Below, one piece after another: positions 12,197 through 22,720 of a DNA stretch of 64,000 nucleotides (positions within the stretch are counted from its first letter, which is position 1; each line of letters begins with the position of its first letter). The notes beneath the pieces were generated by a model, which was not told where the DNA came from, did not search any database, and saw only the letters and a program-made list of their open reading frames with translations. Source of the DNA: Epiperipatus broadwayi (taxonomy: Eukaryota > Onychophora > Udeonychophora > Euonychophora > Peripatidae); assembly GCA_028023455.1 (NCBI GenBank), contig JAQFVV010006453.1, positions 471,001 to 535,000 on the forward strand. Reading direction: 5' to 3'. Position numbers and translations under genes: made by a program.

Positions 12197-12863
12197 TTTC
12201 ACATCTCACCTTGGCTTAGAAATTGACTAGTCCAGATTCCATCCTTGTCTGATCATATTGAGCACTCATTGCCACTAAGTAATGTGTAAACACATGGATA
12301 ACCAATGTGTAAACATATGGCCAAAGTGTAAAGTATGGCAAGGTGTAAACATGTGGATAAATTTCAACCATTGGTTAGGATGGGATAATAATCAATAATG
12401 CTCTCTAAATCCAATTGCTGCCAGTAAGATTGGGGATCTGATAATAAATATTCAGCCTTTTTGGAGGCAAGGACTAGAACATCTGTCTAACCTAAACAAC
12501 AGAACATGCTCCCTATTGAAACTTCTCTTATCAGTGAATGTTTCTATTACTGTCATTATGCTATAATTCTACACAATGAGGGAAGTCCATGATAGAATTG
12601 GAAGCTGCAAAGACTAGAGCTTACTCAAGACAAGCTGTCTAGTTCAGCCAGAAGAGTCATTGACAAGGCAAGCTATTATATACAGCTGGAAGTGAATTCA
12701 GTCATTTGGCACTACTTGCTTGGCATTAAGGCAGTTCATGTATTTATTGATTACATATTATATAAATAATATTTGATACTAATAAATCATATTAAGTGAA
12801 CTTCAAGTATTAGTATTTTGTATTTTTGTTGGTTGGAGCCTGCAATTCAGACAAAACACAACA
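12197..12863 (+). repeat. 3' LTR
   Basis: The ~667 bp right terminal repeat ends CAAAACACAACA before the target duplication. Its first base pair has drifted from TG to TT. It carries several small deletions relative to the left LTR. Confidence 0.85.
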
Positions 12864-12868
12864 GTTTC

Positions 12869-13187
12869 CTAGCAACATCAAAAGTAAAGATTTTGTTAAT
12901 TATTTACATCGGCATAAGTATATTTTTCTTTGTTTATCTTATTATGAAAATATTTAATTAATATATATATATTTCAAATTAAATATTTCCATGGATTGTT
13001 GTTATAATAAAGAATGGAAATGAGGAGATACTCAAGCAAAGAGCTATTATAGGTTTAATAAAAAAAAGTGGTTTAGCCTCAAGAATTTTCAATTACTAGT
13101 AATTGATAATTTCTTAGTAACATCAAAGGTTAAAGTTATTTCTATTTCTATGGATATTACCATTCTTTTATATGTATATATAATCCT
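12869..13187. repeat. Continuation of the split AT-rich repeat unit and a third unit
   Basis: It resumes the unit broken by the LTR element (CCTAGCAACATCAAA, AAAGATTTT). A further unit starts near 13030 (GAGCTATTATAGGTT, then AATTACTAGTAATTGATAATTTC and AACATCAAAGG). Confidence 0.55.
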
Positions 13188-13359
13188 GGTATTTGCTCAA
13201 AGCCAAAATTGGTTTATAAATATAAAAACCTAACAGCAGTTCATACCTATTCAACACCAAGGATCTTCAATTTGTTGTCAAGGAAACCTAGTGTTGAATA
13301 GATGTGGGCTGCTTTTATGATTTATCTTTATAAATAAATCTACTTTTGAGCAAATACTA
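13188..13359. repeat. Foldback element of ~170 bp
   Basis: The arms start GGTATTTGCTCAAA and end TTTTGAGCAAATACT, and meet around GATCTTCAATTTGTTGTCAAGG. Internal pairing words are CCTATTCAACACCAAGG against CCTAGTGTTGAATAGATG, and TATAAATATAAAAACC against the downstream TTTATCTTTATAAATAAA. There is no open frame. Confidence 0.7.
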
Positions 13360-13723
13360 ACTTTGTTATCTTAACCTTTACAGTGCCGATTTTTTTTTGG
13401 TCGAATTAAGTAAAACTTTAATTGTTTTTATTAATTTATTATAGGTTTTATTCATAAAAATATTAAAGTAAAGTAATCAGTATTGTTTTTATTTAACTTC
13501 TAAAAATTGAATTAATTTTACATTCAAATTACTCAAACATAATGGAAAATTTAATATGAAATTTATTACTGTAAAAAATATTTAAAAAATGTAAGAAAAA
13601 TTGTTGCAGTAAAACAAAAAAATTATATTTAAACCAATTACAACAACTAGCCATCATCAATTCCTCTTTACTTACAAGTAGAAATTCTGACATTTTTTCT
13701 TCTAAAATTAAATATTTAGTAAT
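13360..13723. other. AT-rich DNA, nothing recognised
   Basis: Low-complexity A/T sequence without an identifiable element. Confidence 0.5.
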
Positions 13724-13733
13724 AAAAATCTAA

Positions 13734-13833
13734 TTTTTTTTTTTTCATGTGTCATAACATCAGCCAGGGAGCGAACCTGGGACAACTGCTTTTAAGTCAG
13801 TTGTGCTGACCTCTCGACCACCAACACTTGACT
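13734..13833 (-). repeat. tRNA-derived SINE, minus strand, full length
   Basis: The reverse complement starts AGTCAAGTGTTGGTGGTCGAG. It has the A-box GGTCGAGAGGTCAGC and the B-box GGTTCGCTCCC, and ends GATGTTATGACACATG plus an A-run. The exact 10 bp target duplication AAAAATCTAA flanks it at 13724-13733 and 13834-13843. Confidence 0.85.
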
Positions 13834-13843
13834 AAAAATCTAA

Positions 13844-14370
13844 ATTTAGCACATTATTAATCAATATATGGTAAAAAAAAAATTATAAATATGTAAATAA
13901 TTATGAAAAATAATGTTTTCCACTTACAGTCCAGCATTTTTCATTTATTATTTTTCATATTTAAATACGGTATTAATTAATATATCCTAAAAATAAATTA
14001 TAAATGTAAATAACTGGGAAAAATATATGATTTCATGTTCAAAATCTATTATGAAAGAATAAAAGATTTTGCATTTCCTTTCTGATATTAACAATTAAAA
14101 ACTCCTACTCAACAATGGCAAAGTTAGTCAGTCAGCTCATTCAAGCACTATATAAAGTGAAGGCTGATGAATATTTGGCACTTTGTAATACCATATAGGG
14201 TAGCAGAAATTTAATTTTTTGCTGCACAACTGACCTCTGTAGATTTTTTTAAAAATTAAAATATTCTATAGATTAAGCTTAGTTTTTACAGTAAAATGCA
14301 TGTAAAATGATGAAATAGGCCAAAAATGACCAATAGATAATGTATTAAGAAAAATTACAGTTTTAACTTG
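13844..14370. other. AT-rich DNA, nothing recognised
   Basis: About 530 bases of A/T-rich sequence with no supportable feature. Confidence 0.5.
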
Positions 14371-14380
14371 TAATAAGCAG

Positions 14381-14564
14381 TGTAAACAAAGCAAAGCAAA
14401 ACTCCATATAGTAGTGCCACCTGTGCTAAACAGAGTAATCAATGGATTCCAGAAGGCTTGTGCATAAAATCGCTATCTAATGCCTACTCATCCAATATCC
14501 CCAGACTAGTTTCTGGCTTGTGACATTCGTCAGTGAGGATGTGAGCATGTGATGCTTGTTGGTT
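14381..14564 (+). mobile_element. Short hammerhead-bearing retroelement, 184 bp, family A
   Basis: The exact 10 bp duplication TAATAAGCAG stands at 14371-14380 and 14565-14574. Between them lies the family A sequence: GCAAAACTCCATA, TAGTGCCACC, AATCAATGGATTCCAGAAGG, TTGTGCATAAAAT and CTATCTAATGCCTACTCATCC, then the minus-strand hammerhead motif (14498-14539), and the family terminus GATGCTTGTTGGTTT. It has no coding capacity. Duplication length differs from that of the sister copies, which argues for retroposition. Confidence 0.75.
14498..14539 (-). ncRNA. Hammerhead-ribozyme-like motif
   Basis: On the minus strand, stem I TCCTCA (14534-14539) faces TGGGGA (14498-14503). The core CTGACGA is at 14527-14533 and GAAA at 14510-14513. 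The cleavage triplet GTC would cut between 14504 and 14503. Stem II is weakened relative to the 30394 copy (ATGTC...GCCA). Stem III is only the self-complementary ACTAGT. All core residues are intact apart from that pairing. Confidence 0.6.
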
Positions 14565-14574
14565 TAATAAGCAG

Positions 14575-16315
14575 GGTAGTTTGAAAGTTGAAAGTGACTA
14601 TTAGTCTGCTTTCAAATCAATAGTATTTGCCTGTTTAAACAGGATTCATTTAAAATTCTATAAATTAAAAGTCTCAAAAGCATGAAGAAAACAACTTCAC
14701 ACTTCCAAATCAAGATGCTTCAGATTTGCCTATATAAATAGACATTTAGGTTAAAGATAGATGGCCACTCTTATCTTTATAAAAGTCACTGTCTTGTGTC
14801 ATGGTTTGGAAGATCCCTCTATTGGAAAAATATGCTTGATTATTGAGAATTTTAAAGCACATTGAATACAGGTTAGTGCCTGTTCAGACTATTTATCTAT
14901 TCTTTTAAATGGAAAATCTTGTCTTTATTATTATTTATTATCAACAGTTTTGATTGCCCAGAAATTCCTCAGAGCTGTAAGGTATGAATACAAATTTAAA
15001 TAACAATAATACAATGTAAATTTTTATAACATATTAATTAATCTATATCTGGCATAAAATAAACTGATTTAATTTTTCTTATTGTATATATTTTGTCCAT
15101 AGCCTAAACTTTGTATAGGTAATAGATATCTAAATACCTGTTAACTTTATTGAAATAATGGCAAAGCTTATATATATATATTTTGTAATATATTTAATTT
15201 ACAAAATATAAATTTATGACACTTTTATAATAACACCTATTTTGCAAAATAGACAACTATAGCATTATTTTAAAATTAACATGAATTAGAGATTTTCATA
15301 AATGCTAATTTGATTATGTAAGAAATGCTATGTTCACTGAAAATATTGGTAATAAATAAGGAGTGCAATTTTTATTATTAAATGCTTTAATTGATTTTGG
15401 AAAATTTGTTTGTTAATTTTTTATCTTTTTCAAGTTAGAATGAAATTTTAAAATTGAAGTTTAATATATTTAAATTCAACAGAATTGCTTTAAAATTAAT
15501 ATATAACTAAATTATAACACCTTAATTCATTTAAAACATGTATCTTTTCAATATGTCAACTAATTTGGTAGATATGAAATAAAGGATGGGGAAAAAATAT
15601 TCAGTAATTTCACATTTTGATGTTAACAATTATCCTTAGAATTTTCATTTGGTTTAAATAATTGTCGCAAGGGGGGCAGTTTAAATTTTTATTCTTTTAA
15701 TTTAATAGCATTTTAAAAACTATTTTAAACTTTTAATATATATGTATTATTATGTAATAATAATAATATTACATTTTAACTTATAGCAAAAATATCTGCT
15801 GATATATATATATCAACTACTACAAATGTTAAGGCAATTTAAAATATAATATAGTTTTACATTTTCATTAAATGTGCCAATACTAAAAACTTAAAGATAA
15901 TAGATAATTTATATATATATTGTACTGCTAGTGAATATATATATATATATATGTTACAAGCACACATATATAGCATTACATGTTCTATAATTTTTTTAAA
16001 AATATATGATTAGTTTTAAGATTTTTAAAACAAAATTTTGCAAAAGTAAAAGATTGCATCTTATTTTTGTATTAGAATAAAACTTCATAACAAGAGGGGG
16101 GAGAAATCTTAAATAGAATTAGAAAAGATTTTAAAAAGTCTTTTTTAAAAAAAAAGAAAACTCTTTGTTTTATAAAGCAAAAATAAGATAGAGGAATAAA
16201 ATGTGTAAAGTAAATCTTAGGCAAAATCTAAAATAAAAAAGTTTAAAATTCATTCTTTTCTTTTTTAAAATAGTTAAATAAAATGGCTAAAAATAAACAA
16301 ATGTAAAATATTAAA
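14575..16315. other. AT-rich DNA, nothing recognised
   Basis: About 1.7 kb with (TA)n patches near 15172, 15800 and 15935. No gene, RNA or classified repeat could be identified. Confidence 0.5.
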
Positions 16316-16323
16316 ATAAAATT

Positions 16324-17776
16324 GGTACTTTTCAATTTTGCCCTATGCCACCACTTGAAGGCACTTATTTCCAATAGTCAGAGATAATTATACAGTTGCA
16401 GGGACTAATGTTTGATGATGTTCAAAGTAAAAAAGACCGAACAACAATTTTGTATTTTAATGTTTAATTAAAGTAAAAACCAAAACCAAAAACTTAAAAT
16501 ACTAATTAATATACTGAAATAAACAATAATTTGGTATTTAATCAAAGAATAAAAAAACAAAATAAAATACATAATTACTAACAAATTAAGGAGTATTTAA
16601 TGAAAGTGAAATTAAAAAAGTTGAAAATAATTTTATATTCTAATCTTTAATTAAAGTAAAAAAATATATAAGTAATAAAAAAATAGTTACACTTAGCTAA
16701 TGGCTTCTAAAATTGTGACAAATAAATCTTCTTGGTGCAATCGCTACCACATAAACTCAGCTAAGCAGTTCCCCTCTGACTTTTATTGTACCATTTAACT
16801 ACTCCACCAAAGTCTTACTATGTTTTGGATATGTGTCCCATTAGAAGGATCCACAAAATTATAACTATGACTAACTTTAAAATGTTCAAATCCTGTGTTT
16901 CTTAATTCATTAGTTTTATAGGTCTTCCAACAGTCAGAATAAATTGTTGATCCTTGTGTTATATTTTGTTGAATGGTGTCAAGTAGAATGGATGCTATCT
17001 GACATGGGGTAGTAACAATAAAACATTATTTGGTTTCCCTGCATAAACCACTGAATAACCACTATTGCAGGAGTATTCTCCCTTGTTGGTTCTTTTGTTT
17101 TGTAATGAGACTTTCATTGACTTCTACAAATTTTTCCATGTCCTCCAATTTTGCACAATGGCCAGATCAATAAACTTTCTTTGCACACTTCTCTTAGATA
17201 ACTGTTCCAAAAAATGATAGTGTCTTTTCACAAATTCAATTCATGTTTTATACATTCAATTGTCATGGTATCTCTACTCCAATAATAAATAAATTGGATG
17301 GCTATTAGAAATGTTATTTTAGAGCCTTCAAACCATATGTCTTTACATAGTACTACAAGGCATTGGCAGACTTTTAAATTGCATTGTTATTCCAGGGTTT
17401 GGGCAAAGTACAATTTCATATCATGGCCATTGGTGCAGATGTTTTAAGAGGGCAGGATGAAGGTTCTTTGGAAAATTTTCACTTCCCCACCTTCTGTGGC
17501 TGATAGATCATAAATTCTCATCATCTTGTGTATAAAAAGATAATTGATGAAGCTTTTGATTTTAGGGAGCAAGTAAGCGTGTATTTGTGAAATGCATTCT
17601 GATTCATCATAGCATATCAGTTGTTGTATTTTTTACGATAAATTTAAAAATTCACAAGTCACAACTGTGGTTTATTTAGTTTAATTAAACATTAGTCCTT
17701 GCAACTGTATAAGTATCTCTGATTATTGGAAATAAGTACCCTCAAGTGGTGGCACAAGGCAAAATCGGAAAGTACC
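16324..17776 (-). mobile_element. Merlin-type (ISXO2/IS1016-like) DNA transposon, 1453 bp
   Basis: The terminal inverted repeats are ~90 bp. Both ends read inward GGTACTTT then ATTTTGCC, TGCCACCACTTGA, GTACTTATTTCC (left copy GCACTTATTTCC), TCAGAGATA, TACAGTTGCA and GACTAATGTTT. The 8 bp target duplication ATAAAATT is exact at 16316-16323 and 17777-17784. This matches the Merlin superfamily, known for 8-9 bp duplications. The transposase relic inside reads on the minus strand. Length and structure are complete, only the coding frame is broken. Confidence 0.88.
16790..17560 (-). pseudogene. Merlin/ISXO2-like transposase relic
   Basis: Minus-strand frames give, in order: VEVNESLITKQKNQQGR, then CFIVTTPCQIASILLDTIQQNI, then GSTIYSDCWKTYK, then GFEHFKVSHSYNFVDP and NGTHIQNIVRLWW. 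They follow the ISXO2/Merlin DDE-type catalytic domain (VE-DES--GK, FLVPV-DR-A-TL, G-TI-SDCWKAY, HL-VNHS-NFVDP--G-HT--IE--W). The second acidic residue (SDCW) is kept. The first is Asn instead of Asp (VEVNES), and several stops interrupt it, so it is inactive. The enzyme would cut and paste the element by binding the inverted repeats. Confidence 0.85.
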
Positions 17777-17784
17777 ATAAAATT

Positions 17785-19151
17785 TGTTTGTAAAAGCTTT
17801 GGAATACAATTAGTTTATAAGATGACTGATTAAATTGTATTAATTAAAAACTGTAAACTATCTTATTGAAGTCATTTATACAATCTGAACAAGGATTAAG
17901 ATATCAAGAAATGTAAAATTAATTAAAAGACAGATTTCAAGTTAAGATCAAAATTAAAAATAACGATAAGAAATTAAAACAATAGGAGAGAAAAAACAAT
18001 ATAAAGTCACTCTCTATTGTTATTCAGTCAGGGCTGCAATCTGATAAATCATTCATCAGTCAGATTTGTTATTATTATACAATCAGATTGCTATCAGTGT
18101 GGACAGAATTCAAAATGCAGAGTCAGAGTTTGAAGAACTATAATGCAGAAGCAGACCAGTTATTGCTGTTGTAGATCACTTTAGTACAGACACTGCCAAA
18201 ATAGCAACATGCACTGCTAAAACTCCAGTCCTCTGTCAAATCAACTGTGCTTGCTTGAACCAACACTTGAAAGAAATATCTAGATAGTGAATCAATGCTG
18301 CTTCTAATCTCTCTCTCCCAATGTTGATCCAAAGAATGGAAAACAAGCTCTGAAAAACATTGATGGAGAAACAAAAGGTCAATTGGCTAGAAAGCAAAAC
18401 CAAATAAAAAACAAAACATTAGAAAATATGCACAAAATAAAAACCTGGTCAAATATACTTTTAAATAACTGCGTACACACTTAATTTCAAATGAAATGAA
18501 CTTTAATTAACAGACTATTATAACTATAGCCTAAAGTAATCATTTAAAATTTTCTTATGTAAGATTTGTTGTGTTATTTTATATTATATTAAATATATGG
18601 GTGCATAAATAATTAAATATTAATGTTTGCTTTAATTATTATTTTGTCTGTTTTTTTCTCTTTTGTCACTGCATCACCAATAAATTATTGTAGAGTTATT
18701 TTATGTTTTAAGTAAATGTGCTAGACCCTGAGAGAGTGTGATTGAGTCATGGAATGTTTCAAGTGCTGGATTGTAAGCCTGCCATCTGAAGCATGCTGAT
18801 TATATAACTCATGATTGGCTGGCACCTGAAATTGATCCTCATAACAAATAAAATGCTTTGGATGGTAGAAGTTTGAATCTAGCTGTTGAGGTAGACCACA
18901 GTCTGGAAATGTGATCATGTTATGCTTTGGATAGCTTGATCTGACCCATGGGTATCATTGATGGCTCTTCTATTGATGGTATTCTCCTCTCTGCTTGAAG
19001 AACTGGTCTGTTCACATAATATTAAAAATATAAAATTAAAAATTATGTTAAAAGGTGTTTAAACCCATTTAAACCCAATTAAATAATATTTTTAAAATGG
19101 ACCCAGTTCAATACCCAATTAAGTAATATCTTTTAAATGGACCCAGTTCAA
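17785..19151. other. Unassigned DNA with a slightly less AT-rich patch
   Basis: About 1.37 kb. The segments 18040-18380 and 18720-18990 are less A/T-biased and hold minus-strand frames of 78 and 65 codons (18138-18374, 18721-18918) without a recognisable domain. I cannot tell a decayed repeat from a noncoding exon. Confidence 0.4.
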
Positions 19152-19415
19152 TATATTGAATGCTTTTATTGATTGTGCACTAAAAAGAAAGATTTGTTTT
19201 TTCAACCATAATTAAAGTGTTTAGATTTAGCTTGAAATAAAAGCATGGGGGGAGTCCAATTAAGTCAATTCTATTTTTTATAACAAGGGATTGACTTAAT
19301 TATGTATCCCTCCCCATGCTTTTATTTCAAGTTAAATATAAACATTCGAATTGTGGTTGAAGAAACCATTATTTTATTTTATTTTAGTGCACAGTCAATA
19401 AAAGCATTTAATATA
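19152..19415. repeat. Foldback element of ~264 bp
   Basis: Left arm 19152-19278 and right arm 19282-19415 are reverse complements. Examples are GAATGCTTTTATTGATTGTGCAC against GTGCACAGTCAATAAAAGCATT, and CTTGAAATAAAAGCATGGGG against CCCCATGCTTTTATTTCAAG. The loop is nearly absent, so the whole unit could extrude as one hairpin. No open frame. Confidence 0.8.
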
Positions 19416-20300
19416 AAAAAATTTTTTTATCTCTTTTATTTTTAATATCAACAATCACCATCTAGTAATAAATTGATTAAATTTAATCTCTCACACTATG
19501 TTTTGGATTGAAGCAAAAGCTATATGCATTTGTCATTCACATCACAAAAAAATTGTTTATTTTTAGATCCATTGCTATGTAAATATGTTTTTGTGATGGC
19601 ACATTTTTATAATGTGTTTAAATTGATTATATAATACCAAATATTTAAGGCTAGGTAATAACCAAACACATATGATGTGAATGGTCATTTAGATTATAGA
19701 CAGTAACATTTAAATTTATTTTTCATTTATTATACATATTTCTAATTTAACTACTACTACTACTCAAATATTCATGTTAGTAACCAATGAGCCCGTAACT
19801 GAGTTTGAACTACATAGTGAGTTTCCATAGTAAATTCTAACATAACTCCAAAAATATGATATATAATAATCCATTAATACACTTTAAATATAAAACCTGA
19901 TATTATTTTAATGTATCTGAAAAGTGTTTAGGTCTTGACATACCATACATGAGTTAGTGAGATAGTTTAAATATATGTAATATGAGAGATCATGCATGAT
20001 TTTTACTCTATTCATTTACATGTATAAGCAAGTTTATTTAAAACTTTTAATACTATCAGACTTGCTTGAAATATATAAATAAAACCATCTGAGAAAAGTA
20101 AATGATGACTAACATCCATTTTTGATAAATCAATTCTCTTCAATTGACTCATATCATAATCTTTTGCATATCATAATTATGAGGATAATCTTTAGCTTAT
20201 TTAGTTAAATAATTATCAATCAATATGAGTATAGAAAGTTTGATACTTCTGGATCAAATTGTTATAAATATGACCATTTTTAATCATTATTATTTTCAAT
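19416..20300. other. AT-rich DNA, nothing recognised
   Basis: About 885 bases. A CTACTACTACTACT microsatellite stands near 19750. Confidence 0.5.
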
Positions 20301-20890
20301 CATTATTAATCCACTGGAGGATAGTCTCTCCAGGTTCAATCCATCTTCTCTGATCTCTAGTCTCTCTTCTCTACATCACAGCAACACACTTCTTTATTTT
20401 ATTCATCCATCTTATATGCCATTTCTTTCTAGGTCTTTTATAATCTCTTGGAATCCAGTTTAAGATTTTAATTGAACATTAATTCTCATCTTTTTGAGCT
20501 CAACTCTACTTCAGTTCAGTTGTCAAGCGTTGGTGGTCGAGTGGTCAGCACAGCTGCCTTACAAGGACTTGTTCCATGTTCACTTTCCAACTGAAGCTTT
20601 GACACATGGAAAAAAACTCTACTTCAGTTTTTTAATTCTTGTAATGATGTCAGGGTTTATTTTCACATCCATGTATTTCATTTTCGATCTTTTTTTGTTA
20701 CTCCTAACATGAATTTCTCCATACTTCAATGAGGGGTCTGGAGTCTTTATATTTCTTTTCTGTTAAGTGTCCAAGTCTTATCAATAAGTAAAAACTGGTA
20801 AAACACATTAGTTAAAAATCTTTTTCAAACATATTTTTTAAAAATATTTTATTTTTATCAAAAGCACTCCAATCAAGTTTAAGATTGTAA
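20300..20890 (-). pseudogene. RTE-type LINE relic, C-terminus
   Basis: The minus-strand translation of 20470-20310 gives NWIPRDYKRPRKKWHIRWMNKIKK, then RRETRDQRRWIE. This matches the conserved RTE tail GRPP-RW-DDIKK and REA-DR--W. The upstream portion (to 20890) resembles the post-polymerase linker also seen at 2600-2790 and 41060-41120. A SINE is nested at 20518-20614. Confidence 0.75.
20518..20614 (+). repeat. tRNA-derived SINE, full length
   Basis: It starts GTTGTCAAGCGTTGGTGG, has the A-box GGTCGAGTGGTCAGC and a decayed B-box region (GTTCACTTTCC), and ends GAAGCTTTGACACATGG plus A-run. The target duplication AACTCTACTTCAGTT is at 20502-20516 and 20615-20629. It is nested in the RTE relic. 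Confidence 0.85.
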
Positions 20891-22720
20891 TGCTCATAAT
20901 AAATTCAACACAGGAAGTGATCATTGATTAATGAGATGTAATATACATGCTAATGTAAACCTAGAAAGATAAAAATTATTAAGAAAATAATATTAACAGT
21001 TGATATTTCTAATTTTCAGAAAAATGTAGTGAATTTAAATTAGAACTTGCAAATCATTTTCTAATATTAATAAATTTTGAACATGATTCAGATTTGAATA
21101 AAATCAATATGAAGATAATTGATACACTTTTAAAAACTACTACATAAATGGTATATTAAAGCAGCAATTGAGCAGTAACATTTTTATTGAGACAAGACAA
21201 TTTATAAAGAAAAGAAGGAATATGAAAAAATATAAAAATGATGCATTAAGAAGGATTGAATGTCTCAAATTTTGTATAATGGTGTGAAAAAGAGTTAATA
21301 ATGTTATGAGAAAGTATAATTGTGAACTAGCAAGGAAAGCTATAGGAGAGAATAAAAATCTCAAGAGTGTAAAATGACAACTTGGTATTGATAAGAAATT
21401 TATTTCTGTAATAGGAAAAAAAACATGGAACTATTACTAAAAAAAAAGATAACATTTTGAAATATGTAGAAGAGTTTTAGCAAGAATTATATAGCAATAA
21501 AGAACAAGAGAAAATACCATCTACAACTACAATATCTTCTGAATTGCCCAGGATTTTAAATAAAAAAATGAAAAATGCAATTAAATCTTTGAAGAAAGGA
21601 AAAGCACCAAATAATGATGAAATTATAATCAAGATCTTAAAAGAAGCAGGTAATGAAAAAAAAAAATTGAATGTCTAAATTATAAAGATATATCAAATAA
21701 CTGGAAGAATCCACTATTACTATTAATATTTAAAAAAGGCGATAAAGGAAGATAATAGAAACTATAAATCTGTTGGTATTTTATCAGTTCTATATAATTT
21801 TTTTTACCAAGATAATTATAACTGTATACAGTGAATTTTGGATTTTAACCATCCAAAGGAACAAGTTGGGCTTAAAGGTGGTTTTTGTATGTGGATCATA
21901 TTCAAATATTGAGAAAAGTCATAGAAAGAACCAATGAATACGAGTTGCCATTATACTTTGGATTTATAGGTTATAAAAAGGCATTTGATTTTATAAGCAT
22001 TTCTTCAATGACTAAAGCATTGGATCAAATATGTAGATCCAGAATATTGTCATATTCTGACAAACATTTATAAAAGTGCAAAAATACCAACATAATACTA
22101 GAAAGAATAACATTGAGAAATTGTATGACAGGGTGACTACATACCTCCAAAATATTATATAACAAGTCAGATGTCACGTGACCTAATTTAAACAATTACA
22201 AATGTTATATAAACAGCTCACAAATAAGCTCTTAACAAGCTTTGCAGAATATCCCTAACTCCAGACCGGTTTCTACTACTGGCTGCCTCAGTGAGGTACT
22301 AGGATATTCAAGGATAACAGTTTTGCAAGAAGTATTTTATGAATTAAAATGGGAAGCTAAGGGAGTAAAAGTAAATGAAGATTATTTCAGTCATCTAGAT
22401 TTTGCATATGATTTAGCTGTTTCAGATGAGTTTTAGAACTTCAGCAAATGTTACTAAGAGTTATCAGATGAAATTAAGAAAGTGGAACTAAGGGTAAATG
22501 TTAAAAGATTAATGTTCAATGGATTTTCTCAAAAGAAGAAAATAAAGATTAATAGTGATGAGTTAGAAGTTAACAATTACAAATATCTTGGTCAGATAAT
22601 TACTATTTTTAATATAATATATGTTATATTGTTTGTTTCTAAATATTTAAGCATAGTTTCATATCTGTTTTATAAATCTTATTGTGTGTTTTTATATAAC
22701 ATTACTTTATATATATAATA
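20890..22720 (+). pseudogene. RTE-type LINE relic, endonuclease end through reverse transcriptase
   Basis: The plus-strand frames give, in order: AACACAGGAAGTGATCATTG (the end of the endonuclease with a GSDH-type motif, ~20920), KKGKAPNNDEIIIKILKEAG (~21590-21660), a DHIQILRKVIERTNEYELPLYFGF-type block with YKKAFDF (21885-22000), QGDYIPPK (~22130), YELKWEAKGVKVNEDYFSHLDFAYD (22336-22415, decayed FADD box with FAYD), and FNGFSQKKKIKIN followed by NNYKYLGQII (22510-22600). This order is that of RTE LINE polymerases. It is interrupted by a ~165 bp insertion at 22157-22318 and many stops. Confidence 0.8.
22157..22318 (-). mobile_element. Short hammerhead-family insertion in RTE reverse transcriptase
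   Basis: It splits the RTE words QGDYIPPKYY and LQEVFYELKWE. It carries GATGTCACGTGACC, CAAATGTTATATAA, AATAAGCTCTTAACAAGC and then CCAGACCGGTTTC...CTCAGTGAGG, the same order as the repeat at 63160-63476. So it is a short copy of that family. The hammerhead core is decayed here (CTGAGGCA in place of CTGANGA) while GAAAC and GTC survive. Confidence 0.6.

Larger units (their letters stand above)
9312..12863 (+). mobile_element. Gypsy-type LTR retrotransposon lacking its polymerase core
   Basis: The ~3.55 kb element has direct terminal repeats of ~0.7 kb (9312-10018 and 12197-12863). The left LTR starts TG and the right one ends CA. The 5 bp target duplication GTTTC stands at 9307-9311 and 12864-12868. 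A purine tract (GGGGGAAGGA) abuts the right LTR. The internal part holds broken gag, a retropepsin relic and the tail of pol. Reverse transcriptase, RNase H and the integrase core are absent between ~11800 and ~11930. The layout and motifs fit the metaviridae/Gypsy class. It is dead, and could have moved only with help. Confidence 0.85.

Noticed and set aside
11785-12202. Minus-strand frames of 61 and 99 codons rich in Cys/Leu
   Set aside because: They are antisense to the LTR element's pol tail. The plus-strand reading matches a known polyprotein end.
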